NCBI RefSeq assembly: GCF_000828635.1
Contig: NZ_AP012547.1
Coordinates: forward strand, 2,170,001 to 2,234,000
Direction: 5' to 3'
DNA: 64,000 nucleotides
Source: Sulfuritalea hydrogenivorans sk43H
GTDB lineage: Bacteria; Pseudomonadota; Gammaproteobacteria; Burkholderiales; Rhodocyclaceae
In this document: piece by piece, positions 36,901 to 44,678 of the stretch
How positions within the stretch are numbered: the first letter of the stretch is position 1
How the letters are laid out: each line of letters starts with the position of its first letter
Program-made: the position numbers and the translations under genes
The notes under the pieces: generated by a model
The model's input: the letters and a program-made list of their open reading frames with translations, nothing else
Told to the model about the DNA's origin: nothing
The model's database searches: none

Positions 36901-37480
36901 TGCCGGTGATCACCGGCTGAGTGGCATTGCGCGCCCGCTCCAGGGCTTCGCGTCGCGCCGGATCCTGGAAAATATCGCGACCGAGTGCCTGCACATTGAG
37001 GCCGACGTAGGGCTCGGCATAAACGCTCACGACATGGCGCTCGCGTCGGCCCGGCGGCCGCACTGCATAATCGGCGATGCCGCTCTTGCGTACCTCGCGC
37101 ACCAGTGCGCCGAGTTCCTCGCCCGTCACGGCGCGCGCAAAAATCAGCGCCTGCATCGCCGGATAATCGGTCTCCAGCCTGAGTCCGGCGACGTAGCCGT
37201 GCCAATCCTCGCGCGTCACCTTGTCGCTGGCGGCAAACAGCGCGGCCGCCCCGCGCAGTGTCCGCATATAACCGGCGATGCCGGCATCGATGTCGGCCCG
37301 CATCTGGCTGACCCCGGCGTCAAATTCGGCGCGCATCCGGCGGTCGAGATCCTGCTGGGTGTAGCGCCAGGCAACCACCGTCAGCGCCAGCGAGCAGACC
37401 AGCGCGATCCAGGCCGGCCACAACCCGAAGCGGGATGGCGTGGCTGAATTGATCACGTCGGCAGGCTGGGCAGTCGGCAT
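33974..37480 (-). CDS. CHASE-PAS-PAS-PAS-GGDEF-EAL c-di-GMP protein (paralog 1)
   Basis: 1168 residues. Two membrane segments (AWIALVCSLALTVVAW and LLTSLLLFAIAWSL) enclose a periplasmic CHASE sensor (about 60-310). Three cytoplasmic PAS domains follow, then GGDEF with RLGGDEF near residue 807 and EAL with EALVRW near 947. Both active-site signatures are intact, including the EAL metal motif DDFGTGYSSLSYLKRLPLG, so it may make or break c-di-GMP according to signals. Closely related, also at DNA level in the GGDEF-EAL part, to the protein at 48176-51355. Confidence 0.94.
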   Translation of the reverse strand: MPTAQPADVINSATPSRFGLWPAWIALVCSLALTVVAWRYTQQDLDRRMRAEFDAGVSQMRADIDAGIAGYMRTLRGAAALFAASDKVTREDWHGYVAGLRLETDYPAMQALIFARAVTGEELGALVREVRKSGIADYAVRPPGRRERHVVSVYAEPYVGLNVQALGRDIFQDPARREALERARNATQPVITGKVRLQMDAQHPVPSFVMMLPVPSRSGGEVYGYVLSPFRMPALIADLMKRSPRDVSLSIHDGVDPRPENLFYRSDTKERPSAAKFVHSETLVVGGRPWTLSYASMPELEVRGDMGRSTQVLAGGLLTSLLLFAIAWSLATTRDRAVRLAHEMTGSLRESEARFRTLVEQAPDAIVVHDVDLGCFVDANAQAEKLFGCSREELLKAGPERFYPPEQFNGKTAAQSVREMLDRALAGEQVSIERTVCNAQGKTMRCEVRLIRLPSADRRLIRGSFLDITERLLAEDVRRRAEQRDVIIFHTSPIAIAITSIADARFVEVNEAFARMQGRSREEMVGRTSIETGYWPSAEARMRWFEALQREGELHEYEVVFRDAAGVQRNILMSSSFIEFAGEPCTVNFMNDITERRMAEQSQRIAAITFESQEGMMITDAQKVMLRVNHAFSEITGYSSEEAVGRTPRLLSSGRHEAAFYDAMWESVEKNGTWRGEIWNRRKDGEIYPEWLSVTAVKASDGTITHYVGTFSDITLRKAAEDEIRNLAFYDPLTQLPNRRLMLDRLRQALTSSARHGRHGALMLFDLDDFKTLNDTLGHDVGDQFLVEVGRRMESCIREGDTVARLGGDEFVVILEDLDAETLAAMQAESIAVKIQAALSRPYVLDLSLAGVERDTRSYHCTSSIGITLFRDQSVSVEELMKRADTAMYQAKAAGRNTMRFYDPAMQAVVAVRAEMNADMRNAVREGQFLLHYQPQVDGAGRVTGAEALVRWRHPRRGLVAPGEFIPLAEDNGLILPLGRWVLKAACNQLLEWAQRAEMAHLTVAVNVSSRQFRQRDFVEDVLSVIQETGANPHKLKLELTESLLLHDMEDIIAKMTALKAEGVSFSLDDFGTGYSSLSYLKRLPLGQLKIDQSFVRDVLTDSNDAAIARTIIALAKSLGMKVIAEGVETEGQREFLASEGCHAYQGYLFGRPGTAEALQESALQIIV

Positions 37481-37584
37481 CGGGAAGGGATCATATGGCG
37501 GCGACGGGAGATATTACACTGCCCGTTTCATCCCACGGCCATCGCCGCTGGCCGTTCGTCGGTTCCAGACGCCCGATCGGCGGT

Positions 37585-37606
37585 TGCGTTAACCGGCTAC
37601 CACCCG
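37585..37606. repeat. 22-bp motif shared with 51447-51468
   Basis: Nineteen of 22 bases are the same at 51447-51468. Both copies lie about 90-125 nt upstream of the start codons of the two CHASE-GGDEF-EAL genes. The core CCGGCTAC is conserved. Either a duplicated regulatory element or a REP-like unit. Confidence 0.5.
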
Positions 37607-37614
37607 CCTCGTAT

Positions 37615-38142
37615 TCAGCGCTCTAAGAGCCACTCCTCGCGCAGGATCGACACCAGTACCTGATCGACCCATTCTCCGCGTCGCCAGGCTACCTGACGTT
37701 GCACTCCCTCCTCGGAAAACCCGGCACGTGCATGAATGATTCTGGATGCAATATTCGGCGCAAGATAATTCGAGACGATCTTCCTCAATCCCAGGTCCCG
37801 GAAACCCCGGCTGACAAGCGAACGCAGAACGGCCGTACCCAATCCCCGATTCGACAGGCTGCGGTCGCCAAGCACGATAAAGAAGCGGGCGACGCCATTG
37901 CCGGGATCGTAGTCTTCCAGGCCGGCCATCCCGACAAATCGTCCCTCGGACTCGATTGCCAGCCTGCACCATGCCTCGCCGAGGACAAAGGCCAGCGCAT
38001 GGTGGAAATGAACCGGCCTCTGGCAGCGATCCTCAAGCCAGATCGTGACCTCCGGATCGGAGATGAACACTGCATAGGCGCCGACATCGTCGTATCGTGG
38101 AGCGCGCAGAAGAAATGAAGGTGTCACCGAGTCATCAGCCAT
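37615..38142 (-). CDS. GNAT acetyltransferase (RimJ/RimL-like)
   Basis: 175 residues. GNAT fold; the acetyl-CoA loop is LSNRGLGTAVLRSLVSRGF, preceded by GRFVGMAGLEDYDPGNGVA and followed by ASRIIHARAGFSEEG. This pattern fits RimJ/RimL-type N-acetyltransferases that act on amines or N-termini of small molecules and proteins. It is the last gene on the minus strand before the c-di-GMP gene and 162 nt after the NAD-synthase-like gene; it may belong to the unusual operon as a tailoring enzyme. Confidence 0.88.
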   Translation of the reverse strand: MADDSVTPSFLLRAPRYDDVGAYAVFISDPEVTIWLEDRCQRPVHFHHALAFVLGEAWCRLAIESEGRFVGMAGLEDYDPGNGVARFFIVLGDRSLSNRGLGTAVLRSLVSRGFRDLGLRKIVSNYLAPNIASRIIHARAGFSEEGVQRQVAWRRGEWVDQVLVSILREEWLLER

Positions 38143-38285
38143 TTCGATTTTCCGGATATCGGGAGGTACGCCAGGCAGGCCGCTCTTGCGACATCCGGGC
38201 CTGCCCGTAAAACTTTACACCGATCGGGGGTTTGCCAAGCCAATGCGTTCTCCGGTTCCATCCTCGACGACCCGAGCCACGGCAT
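38124..38285 (-). CDS. Possible 53-residue small protein between the NadE-like gene and the GNAT gene
   Basis: Not recognised and not certain to be a gene. ATG 38285 follows an AAGGA box at 4-5 nt spacing, 20 nt after the NAD-synthase-like stop, and the frame ends inside the GNAT start region, overlapping it by 19 nt. The product is MPWLGSSRMEPENALAW then a Cys-containing C-terminal half. Third-position GC is only about two thirds. Its place in a putative RRE-guided pathway makes it a possible substrate, but this is inference. Confidence 0.3.
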   Translation of the reverse strand: MPWLGSSRMEPENALAWQTPDRCKVLRAGPDVARAACLAYLPISGKSKWLMTR

Positions 38286-38304
38286 GCCATCCTTGCAGTC
38301 GGCG

Positions 38305-39201
38305 CTATTCGCATGACTCAAGACGGACTCCAAGCGGAAGGCCCCGAATCGTTCGCGCTGCGTCAATCAGCAGCAACAGCCTGTGCGCGGTTGCCACCGA
38401 CAACGCCGAGGATGCGGCGATGGCACCGGCATCCCGCTTGCCACCGGCAATGGCCTGCAAGCCGCGATCGATCCGGTCGAAAGTGAGTTCCGACCGGATC
38501 GCCCGCGCCAGTTCGATTTCTGCGGGACTGAAGTATCGCTGTGCGCCGACGGGCTTCTCATTCACCAGCCAGTAGGCAATATCTTCAAGGTCGCTCTCCC
38601 CATTCCAGTATCCCGCCGACGCCGGCTGGCGGATCACTTCCGGATCGCAGCCCAGAGCCGCGGCCAACTGATAGACCTGCGTCTTGTAAAGATGCGCGAG
38701 CGGCCCCAGATGCCAGATGCCGTCGCCGAGGCGAACGAAGAATCCGCATTCGACTTCAGTCCGGTTCGACGTTCCCAGAGTGATGTAGCCCCGGTCGTGA
38801 TAGGTCGAATAGACCACCGTGCGCAGAGAGTTTTTGGCTCGTCCGACATCAAGAAAAGCCGAGTTGCTGAAACCTTCGTGAGGGTCGGTTTGCATCAGCA
38901 TGTTGATCAAAGCCGGAGCCCATCCGGTCAGCGGAATCTCCACCAGCGGGATTCCCAATTCGGTCGCCAGCTTTCTGGCATTGCGCAAATGGCGAAGCTC
39001 CATATCGGCCTGAACCACCGTGAATAACTTGAGTCTTTCGGCCCCCAGCGCACGCACGGCCAGCCGTGCGGTCACATCCGAATCGATTCCCCCCGAAAGC
39101 CCCAGCACGGCTTTCTCTCCTGGCTGAATCCGGCTGGAAAGAAAGCCGACAATCCGTTCAATCTCGTTTGCCAACCGGTCCGGCGAGTATTGAAGGCTCA
39201 T
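38305..39201 (-). CDS. NH3-dependent NAD synthase-like amidating enzyme
   Basis: 298 residues of the adenine-nucleotide alpha-hydrolase (PP-loop) fold. PP-loop VLGLSGGIDSDVTARLAV, then LGTSNRTEVECGFF, VRLGDG and HLGPLAHLYKTQVYQLAAALG as in bacterial NadE; no glutaminase domain, so free ammonia would be the nitrogen donor. NadE would make NAD from nicotinate adenine dinucleotide. Alternatively it amidates another carboxylate. The ATG overlaps the upstream sirtuin-fusion stop by 4 nt; downstream of a sirtuin, local NAD supply is an attractive reading. Terminal part differs from housekeeping NadE. Confidence 0.82.
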   Translation of the reverse strand: MSLQYSPDRLANEIERIVGFLSSRIQPGEKAVLGLSGGIDSDVTARLAVRALGAERLKLFTVVQADMELRHLRNARKLATELGIPLVEIPLTGWAPALINMLMQTDPHEGFSNSAFLDVGRAKNSLRTVVYSTYHDRGYITLGTSNRTEVECGFFVRLGDGIWHLGPLAHLYKTQVYQLAAALGCDPEVIRQPASAGYWNGESDLEDIAYWLVNEKPVGAQRYFSPAEIELARAIRSELTFDRIDRGLQAIAGGKRDAGAIAASSALSVATAHRLLLLIDAARTIRGLPLGVRLESCE

Positions 39202-40859
39202 GAAAAAGTCGCTTTCGGCGGCGATGCTTCCAGAAGTCTGGCCAGAGCAGGCAGAACAAGTTCAGCCGGACCGTCGATCACGGTGTCGCCGGGAAATAGC
39301 GGTACGGCCAGCGAACCAAGTGTAAGAAAAACGCAGGGTACGCCGCGGGCGCGGGCAGAGGCAAGCAAGGCGCTGGCGGAAGAGACTGCGAGTTGCGAAC
39401 CGACGACCAGTATGGCTCCGCACTGCGCGGCCTTCTCCGTGGCGTCATGCCAGGTTGCCAGGCGAATGCTCTCGCCGAATGCGATTACCGCCGGTTTCAG
39501 CAAACCTCCGCACATCTCGCAACAGGGGCTCGCATGTCTCCAGAGGTCGGCAGCCGGCCATTCCGCCTCATGATCACAGGCAAGGCACCGAACCGAGAAA
39601 ATGGTTCCATGCAGTTCGCCGACCTGTCGGCTGCCAGCCGCCTGATGCAGTCCGTCGACATTCTGCGTAATCGTGGCAAGAATGTAGCCCGACGCTTCCA
39701 GCCCGGCGAGTGCCAAGTGTCCATTGTTCGGTTTGGCCCTGGCGGCGACCTCGCGAAACCGGGCGCACGCATCCCAATACAAGCTGCGGGATTCCGCATC
39801 CGCCAGAAACGCACCGTAGCTGTAACGGGAAGCAGGGACTCCTGGGGCCAGCCAATGGCCGGCGGTGTAATCGGGAATTCCGGATGCCGTGCTGACCCCT
39901 GCCCCCGTCAGCACAAGGGTAGCTCCCGCGGGTCTGGCTCGATCCAGAACATGAGCCGCATGCTGTACTCCCAAGTCAAGGCAAAACTGCCGCTCCTTCC
40001 CCAGTACCAGGATCAGGGCACTCCAGATACCGATGAACAGCGGCCCCATCAGCGGCGGGACGTTTTCCAATAGCGGCATGTGATTCCATAGCAGCCAGAT
40101 GGCTGCGGACAGCAACGCCGCCGTCGCTCCGACTTTCCACCCCTGGCGAAAGCCATTGAGGAAAACCGCCGAAGACGCAAAGATCGCCGGGGCTGCGGTG
40201 AACGCCCACAAGCCTGCTCCCTGGATCGAGAGCGGGTCGCCGCCGGCAACCGAATACAGGATCGCGGTCGCGGTCGCCACCAGCACTGAAGCAGCGGCTG
40301 CGCGACGGCACTTGAGGAACAAGCCGAGGGTCACGAAAAAAATCGCTACCGCCGGACCCGCCGATCCAAAGGAATTGGACCCAGGGGTATTGTTCGGCGA
40401 AGCAAGCCAGAAGTCGGCCCCGAGCGCCGAGAAGACGCCAAGCGAAAGCCAGATGCTGATGAGGCCCGGCAAAGCCAGCACCGGCATCCCAAGGCCATTG
40501 AGACGGGAAACCAAAGGACCGCGCATGGCGAGACAGGCCAGGACAGCCAAGCCCAGCAGAAACATCATTTGCGGGCCGCAGGAGAATGCCCCTCCCCAGG
40601 CGATGCCGAGGAGCGCGCAATCGTAGGCACCGAGCCCCTCCTTCCATTCCCATTCGCTTTGTGAAAAGAAGGGCTTGCCCAGCAGGATCGCCAGGGCCGC
40701 GCCGAATGCGGCGGCGGCGGCGCTCCATGGCGCTATCGCGGCAATCGCCACAAAGACCAGCAGACCGTGAGTCGGTCGATCGAGGAACGCGACGTGGGCA
40801 AAGCTTTTGAGCCAGGCCTGAGCGGCGTCCTGCAATAGGCGGCCTGTCATTCTTGCCAT
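39198..40859 (-). CDS. Urea-transporter-like membrane domain fused to a sirtuin
   Basis: 553 residues. Residues about 25-288 are strongly hydrophobic with around ten helices and resemble the urea-transporter (SLC14-like) family: GLGAYDCALLGIAWGG and a LNGLGMPVLALPG repeat-type motif. Residues about 295-553 are a Sir2 NAD-dependent deacylase: GAGVSTASGIPDY (319-331), TQNVDGLH (398-405), catalytic His417 in ELHG, and a zinc module with Cys425, Cys428, Cys447 and Cys450. The Arg that normally follows GIPDF is Thr332, an unusual change near NAD. I know of no common architecture of this kind. Preceded 3 nt by the decarboxylase stop. Confidence 0.78.
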   Translation of the reverse strand: MARMTGRLLQDAAQAWLKSFAHVAFLDRPTHGLLVFVAIAAIAPWSAAAAAFGAALAILLGKPFFSQSEWEWKEGLGAYDCALLGIAWGGAFSCGPQMMFLLGLAVLACLAMRGPLVSRLNGLGMPVLALPGLISIWLSLGVFSALGADFWLASPNNTPGSNSFGSAGPAVAIFFVTLGLFLKCRRAAAASVLVATATAILYSVAGGDPLSIQGAGLWAFTAAPAIFASSAVFLNGFRQGWKVGATAALLSAAIWLLWNHMPLLENVPPLMGPLFIGIWSALILVLGKERQFCLDLGVQHAAHVLDRARPAGATLVLTGAGVSTASGIPDYTAGHWLAPGVPASRYSYGAFLADAESRSLYWDACARFREVAARAKPNNGHLALAGLEASGYILATITQNVDGLHQAAGSRQVGELHGTIFSVRCLACDHEAEWPAADLWRHASPCCEMCGGLLKPAVIAFGESIRLATWHDATEKAAQCGAILVVGSQLAVSSASALLASARARGVPCVFLTLGSLAVPLFPGDTVIDGPAELVLPALARLLEASPPKATFS

Positions 40860-40862
40860 GAA

Positions 40863-42248
40863 TCAGAACTTCGCGCCCTTGGCCTTCAGTCGCGCCGGAA
40901 CACGGTCCATGTCGAAGATGTCGCTGCGCGTCTCACGCCGCCTGATCTCTTCCACGCCACGCGGACCCAGCAGCACAACGGCAGGACGCGGCTGGATGAA
41001 CTGCATCGACTGCGTGATGCAATAGGCGCCGACATTCGAGATCATCAATGGGGAGCCCAGCGACAGGTTCGGCAGGACGGCACGTTCGCGCAACACATCG
41101 ACCTGCATGCATAGCGGACCGAACACGGCAACCGGCTTGGCTCCGGCCGCCTCCTGCATATCGCGGCTCGACGCCGCATTGATGCGATGGTCATACCAGT
41201 AGGCGGTCGGCAGCAGATTCACGCCGGCGTCCACGATCACCGCCTCACCCTGCCCGGCGATGTTCTTGCGCGCCACTACGGAGCACGCCAGCCGAAACGC
41301 GGCATCGACCAACGCGCGGCCGGGTTCCAGCACCATTGTCGGCCGCGCGCCGAACGCCTTGCGCGCCTTGCTCAACGGGCCGACAATGGCCTCGGCAAAC
41401 GGTGCCAGAAATTGCCCGCTGGATCCCGAGCCGCCCGCCACATCGAAGCCCGGTTTCAAGCGATTGTTTGACGGGTAGCCTCCGCCGAAATCAGCAATGG
41501 CGGGCTCCAAACCCATCGTCCTGGCCGCCCTCGCGACGCCGATCAAGACCTGCGCCGCACGCGAATAGATTTCCGGATTGGTCTGGAAGGTGCCGGAATG
41601 ATTGTGCAAGGCTTCGAAGTGCAGCGATTTTCCGGCCTTCTTGATCCGATGCAAAGCCTCAAGCGCTTCGCCATTGTCGGCATTCACGCCGAACTTCGTC
41701 CACGACTGCCGGCCATGCTGAAAGTTGATGCGCAATCCGGTGCGGGCGGCAATCCCCAGATTCCGTGCAGCCGAAATCAGCATATCCAGTTCATCAAAGC
41801 CATCGACATTGATCAGAGCCTCTTCCTTGATGGCACGGGCCAACTCTTCCGGCCTTTTGTACGGGCCGTTGAAGATGATCTTGCCGCCAGGAACCCCGAG
41901 TGAGCGCGCCAGATCGTATTCCATGCCCGACACCACCTCCGCCCACGCGCCTTCCTGATGCAGGATGGAACAGACCGCCGGCAGATAATTGGTCTTGTAC
42001 GAGTAGGCAACCACGGTATCGATTCCGGGCGCGGCAAAGGTGTCGCGAAAGGAACGATATTGGGCGCGAAGCATCTTCTCCGACAGAATGAAAAGGGGCG
42101 AGCCGAACTCTCGCAGCAGCCCCTTGACATCGCCTATTTCGTCCAGGGCCGAATCCGCGGAGCTGATGTCGACCGTTCGATGCTTCTGCATGCCGCGCGA
42201 CGTAATCAGTTCGAGCCGTGGCGCCGTGTAGGGGACCCGCTTAGTCAT
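40863..42248 (-). CDS. Fold-III PLP-dependent amino-acid decarboxylase (LysA/ODC family)
   Basis: 461 residues from ATG 42248, overlapping the ATP-grasp stop by 8 nt; a TTG two codons upstream is less likely. Alanine-racemase-like barrel with PLP Lys85 (AYSYKTN), glycine loop DFGGGYP, phosphate-binding EPGR (about 308-311) and C-terminal active-site Cys380/Asp384 (GPLCMQVD). All catalytic residues are present, so it should decarboxylate a basic or diamino acid such as lysine, ornithine, arginine or diaminopimelate. Substrate cannot be told. Its place beside a ligase suggests it produces an amine or trims a conjugated amino acid. Confidence 0.88.
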   Translation of the reverse strand: MTKRVPYTAPRLELITSRGMQKHRTVDISSADSALDEIGDVKGLLREFGSPLFILSEKMLRAQYRSFRDTFAAPGIDTVVAYSYKTNYLPAVCSILHQEGAWAEVVSGMEYDLARSLGVPGGKIIFNGPYKRPEELARAIKEEALINVDGFDELDMLISAARNLGIAARTGLRINFQHGRQSWTKFGVNADNGEALEALHRIKKAGKSLHFEALHNHSGTFQTNPEIYSRAAQVLIGVARAARTMGLEPAIADFGGGYPSNNRLKPGFDVAGGSGSSGQFLAPFAEAIVGPLSKARKAFGARPTMVLEPGRALVDAAFRLACSVVARKNIAGQGEAVIVDAGVNLLPTAYWYDHRINAASSRDMQEAAGAKPVAVFGPLCMQVDVLRERAVLPNLSLGSPLMISNVGAYCITQSMQFIQPRPAVVLLGPRGVEEIRRRETRSDIFDMDRVPARLKAKGAKF

Positions 42249-44406
42249 ATGCAATCTCGCCGCGATTGACGAACGCCGCCATGGTCGAGGCGGCAGCCGG
42301 GATCTCCTCCACCGTCCTCATGAAAATGGCGCCCTGGATCGGACCCGTATTTCTGCCAGCGGGTACGGGCGGACGCTCCATTGCGGCGAGCAGGAGCTGG
42401 CGTGGCAAGTTGCTCCCCGCCATCCCGGAAAATCCGATCCAGCCCGGGAAGCGCGGATTAATTTCGATCAGTTCCAGCCGTTCCGTCACCGAGTCGCGAA
42501 TGAACTCGACGTCGGCGGGCCCTGCCCAGGCGACCTTCCGGAACATCTCGGCCAGATCCGCGACAGCCTGCGCCAGCGGTACCGAAGTCGCCGCCCACGT
42601 CTTGCCGCGTTCGCACATCACCAGCTTTTTAAGCGCCATCGAATCGATCAGGTTTCCGTTGCCATCGCATACGACGCCTATGCCGAACTCCTCGCCAAAC
42701 AATGAAGGCTGGGCGAGTAACCGAGTCTCCCCCTCCGCCTTGAAGCGCATCCACGCCATCAAGGCCTGCTTCAGGGAAAACAGGCGGGCAGCACCGGCCA
42801 CAAGCCCCTTGAGCATCAGCGGGCTGCCGAACCGGTCCCAGGCACGAATCAGATCGGAGCGGGTCTTGATCAGCATCGTTTCCGGATACTCGAACCCGCT
42901 CCACTGATGCCGTCCGATCAGTTCGGCAAGGCCCAGTTTGCCCAGTTTTCGCCTTGCGGCGGCACTGGGCAGCAAGGTCCTGATTCCGATTCGATCAAGC
43001 TCTGAAGCGATACGCCGATAGCGATCGATTTCGAAATCAAGATTGGGAATCACAAGGTCCAGGCCGCGCTTCTTCTTGATGGCTGCGAGTCGATCAAGAA
43101 GCATTGCGTCACCCTGCCCCTCATTTGCCTCGCCGTGCTCGAAACCGATCCGGCAGCACGCGTCAAAGAGTTCCGAACGAAACAGGCCGGTATCATTCGG
43201 CGTGTAGGCAAGTCCGACCAGACGTCCCACCTCCGGCGCGGCCCTGAGGCAGCGAGCCACACCGAGGCCCGGTTGCGTCAGCTCAAAGGCCGAAATGCCG
43301 GTGACGCCGACTGCCAGATCGCCTCGTTGCCTGCGCATTGCCTTGAACCGCGGCACCGGCGCACTTCCGGAACGCTTGAGCTCGCGAACGGCGGCGATGG
43401 GCACCGCCATCTCCTGAACATCACGGGCATACATCGAGCCCGCTCGCCCCTTGCTGCGTGATGTCGTTCCGGGAGACAGGATTTCTTTCACCAGGGCGAC
43501 CGGCATGTTGGCGCGGGCAAACTCGGTGAGCAGCACCCATGCCGGGAAACGGCAGTTGATCTCGATCAGGTAGAACTGTCCGCCGCTGGCTGCGCGAACG
43601 AATTCCAGTTCCAGCGGCCCTTGCCAATGAAGCTTGCTCAGCAGGCGCAAGGCGATGCGTTTCAGCACGGGATCGTCGATGACGCCGCCGATCACGCTCT
43701 TGCCGCGCTGATTGGTGCCCAACTTGCGCGCCGCAACCATCGAGAGGCAACTGCCGTCGCGCCGTGCGACGGCCGCCACCATGTGCTCGCTGCCTTCGAT
43801 CGCCTCCTGCAGTAGCACCCCGCCGCCCCATTTTGCAGCGAGAATCTCCGCTTCGAATACGGCTTGCTCCCGGTTATAGACCTTCTTGGCGCCTGCCACG
43901 GTTCCCTTGACCCAGAGCGGGTAGCCAAAGCTGTCGGCATGCAGGGCAACCGTCGACAAGTCCCGCACATGCACGGTGCGCGGCGTGACGACATCATTGG
44001 CATAGCAATACGCGCTGAGATTGATCTTGCTGATCGCCTGCACGTCCCCGGGGTCCGGCAGCAGCGTTCCGATTCCGGCGCGGGCCAGACGACTCGACAA
44101 GCGCGAGATGACCGGCACCTCAAGGTCAAGGCAAGGGACAAGAACATCGATTCGATGTTCCTGGTGAAGCGCCAGAAGCCGGTGAAGGACGGCGTCGTCT
44201 CCCTGGGCGATGGGCGGGATCAGATGCAGGCAGTTGGCAACGCCGGGCGTCCAGCCGCCGGTGGCAAGCGCATCGTAGACCAGGCCGTCGATCCGCAGCG
44301 ATCCCCGCCATCCGCGGCGCAAGGCCCGGGCAACGGCCAGCCCGGGCTCCGGATTGTCGAGTCCGGACCAGCCGGTCAGCGCCACATGGATCTCAGGCGT
44401 TGTCAT
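42241..44406 (-). CDS. Tandem ATP-grasp ligase (two catalytic units)
   Basis: 721 residues from ATG 44406, which overlaps the PqqD-like stop by 4 nt. Two homologous halves, about 1-360 and 365-721. Each has a pre-ATP-grasp Rossmann-like part, an ATP Lys in a matching block (WVKGTVAGAKKV and MLKGLVAGAARL) and a metal site LIEIN followed by RFPAW or RFPGW. Both units therefore look active. ATP-grasp enzymes of this group activate a carboxylate as acylphosphate and couple it to an amine or thiol, as in CPSase large subunit or peptide ligases. Substrates unknown. Confidence 0.85.
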   Translation of the reverse strand: MTTPEIHVALTGWSGLDNPEPGLAVARALRRGWRGSLRIDGLVYDALATGGWTPGVANCLHLIPPIAQGDDAVLHRLLALHQEHRIDVLVPCLDLEVPVISRLSSRLARAGIGTLLPDPGDVQAISKINLSAYCYANDVVTPRTVHVRDLSTVALHADSFGYPLWVKGTVAGAKKVYNREQAVFEAEILAAKWGGGVLLQEAIEGSEHMVAAVARRDGSCLSMVAARKLGTNQRGKSVIGGVIDDPVLKRIALRLLSKLHWQGPLELEFVRAASGGQFYLIEINCRFPAWVLLTEFARANMPVALVKEILSPGTTSRSKGRAGSMYARDVQEMAVPIAAVRELKRSGSAPVPRFKAMRRQRGDLAVGVTGISAFELTQPGLGVARCLRAAPEVGRLVGLAYTPNDTGLFRSELFDACCRIGFEHGEANEGQGDAMLLDRLAAIKKKRGLDLVIPNLDFEIDRYRRIASELDRIGIRTLLPSAAARRKLGKLGLAELIGRHQWSGFEYPETMLIKTRSDLIRAWDRFGSPLMLKGLVAGAARLFSLKQALMAWMRFKAEGETRLLAQPSLFGEEFGIGVVCDGNGNLIDSMALKKLVMCERGKTWAATSVPLAQAVADLAEMFRKVAWAGPADVEFIRDSVTERLELIEINPRFPGWIGFSGMAGSNLPRQLLLAAMERPPVPAGRNTGPIQGAIFMRTVEEIPAAASTMAAFVNRGEIAYD

Positions 44407-44678
44407 TTCTGCTCCAGCAAGTCCATCAACTGCAACTCGCCAACCAGTGCCAAAACGTCTTTCCGGGCGGTATCGGGATCGACCTCGAAGATTGTTGTCA
44501 GGCCCTTCGCCAACGCATCCGCGTCGGCCCCGCGCTTCAGCGCCTTGAGGCTTGCCCAAGCCGACTCGTTGCACGCACAGATCGTTCCGCTCTGCGTATC
44601 GAGCATCATGCCGCCCTTGCCTTCCGCATCGGTTTCGAGGCGCACGTGCGGCCGCAGTTTCAGTTTTGCACTCTTCAT
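44403..44678 (-). CDS. PqqD-like protein (RiPP recognition element)
   Basis: 91 residues of the PqqD/RRE winged-helix family: LDTQSGTICACNESAWASL (the LN-x-T/S-A-W pattern), then helices with DALAKGLTTIF and VLALVGELQLMDLL. In known pathways this domain captures the leader of a ribosomal peptide for a modifying enzyme. It overlaps the TPR gene stop and the ATP-grasp start by 4 nt each. No radical-SAM enzyme and no clear precursor peptide are nearby. Confidence 0.85.
   Translation of the reverse strand: MKSAKLKLRPHVRLETDAEGKGGMMLDTQSGTICACNESAWASLKALKRGADADALAKGLTTIFEVDPDTARKDVLALVGELQLMDLLEQK

Noticed and set aside
38305-40859. NAD-consuming anti-phage defence pair (Sir2 plus partner)
   Set aside because: The Sir2 domain has the zinc Cys and catalytic His of deacylases and there are no defence partners such as HerA or Thoeris proteins; a metabolic role fits better.
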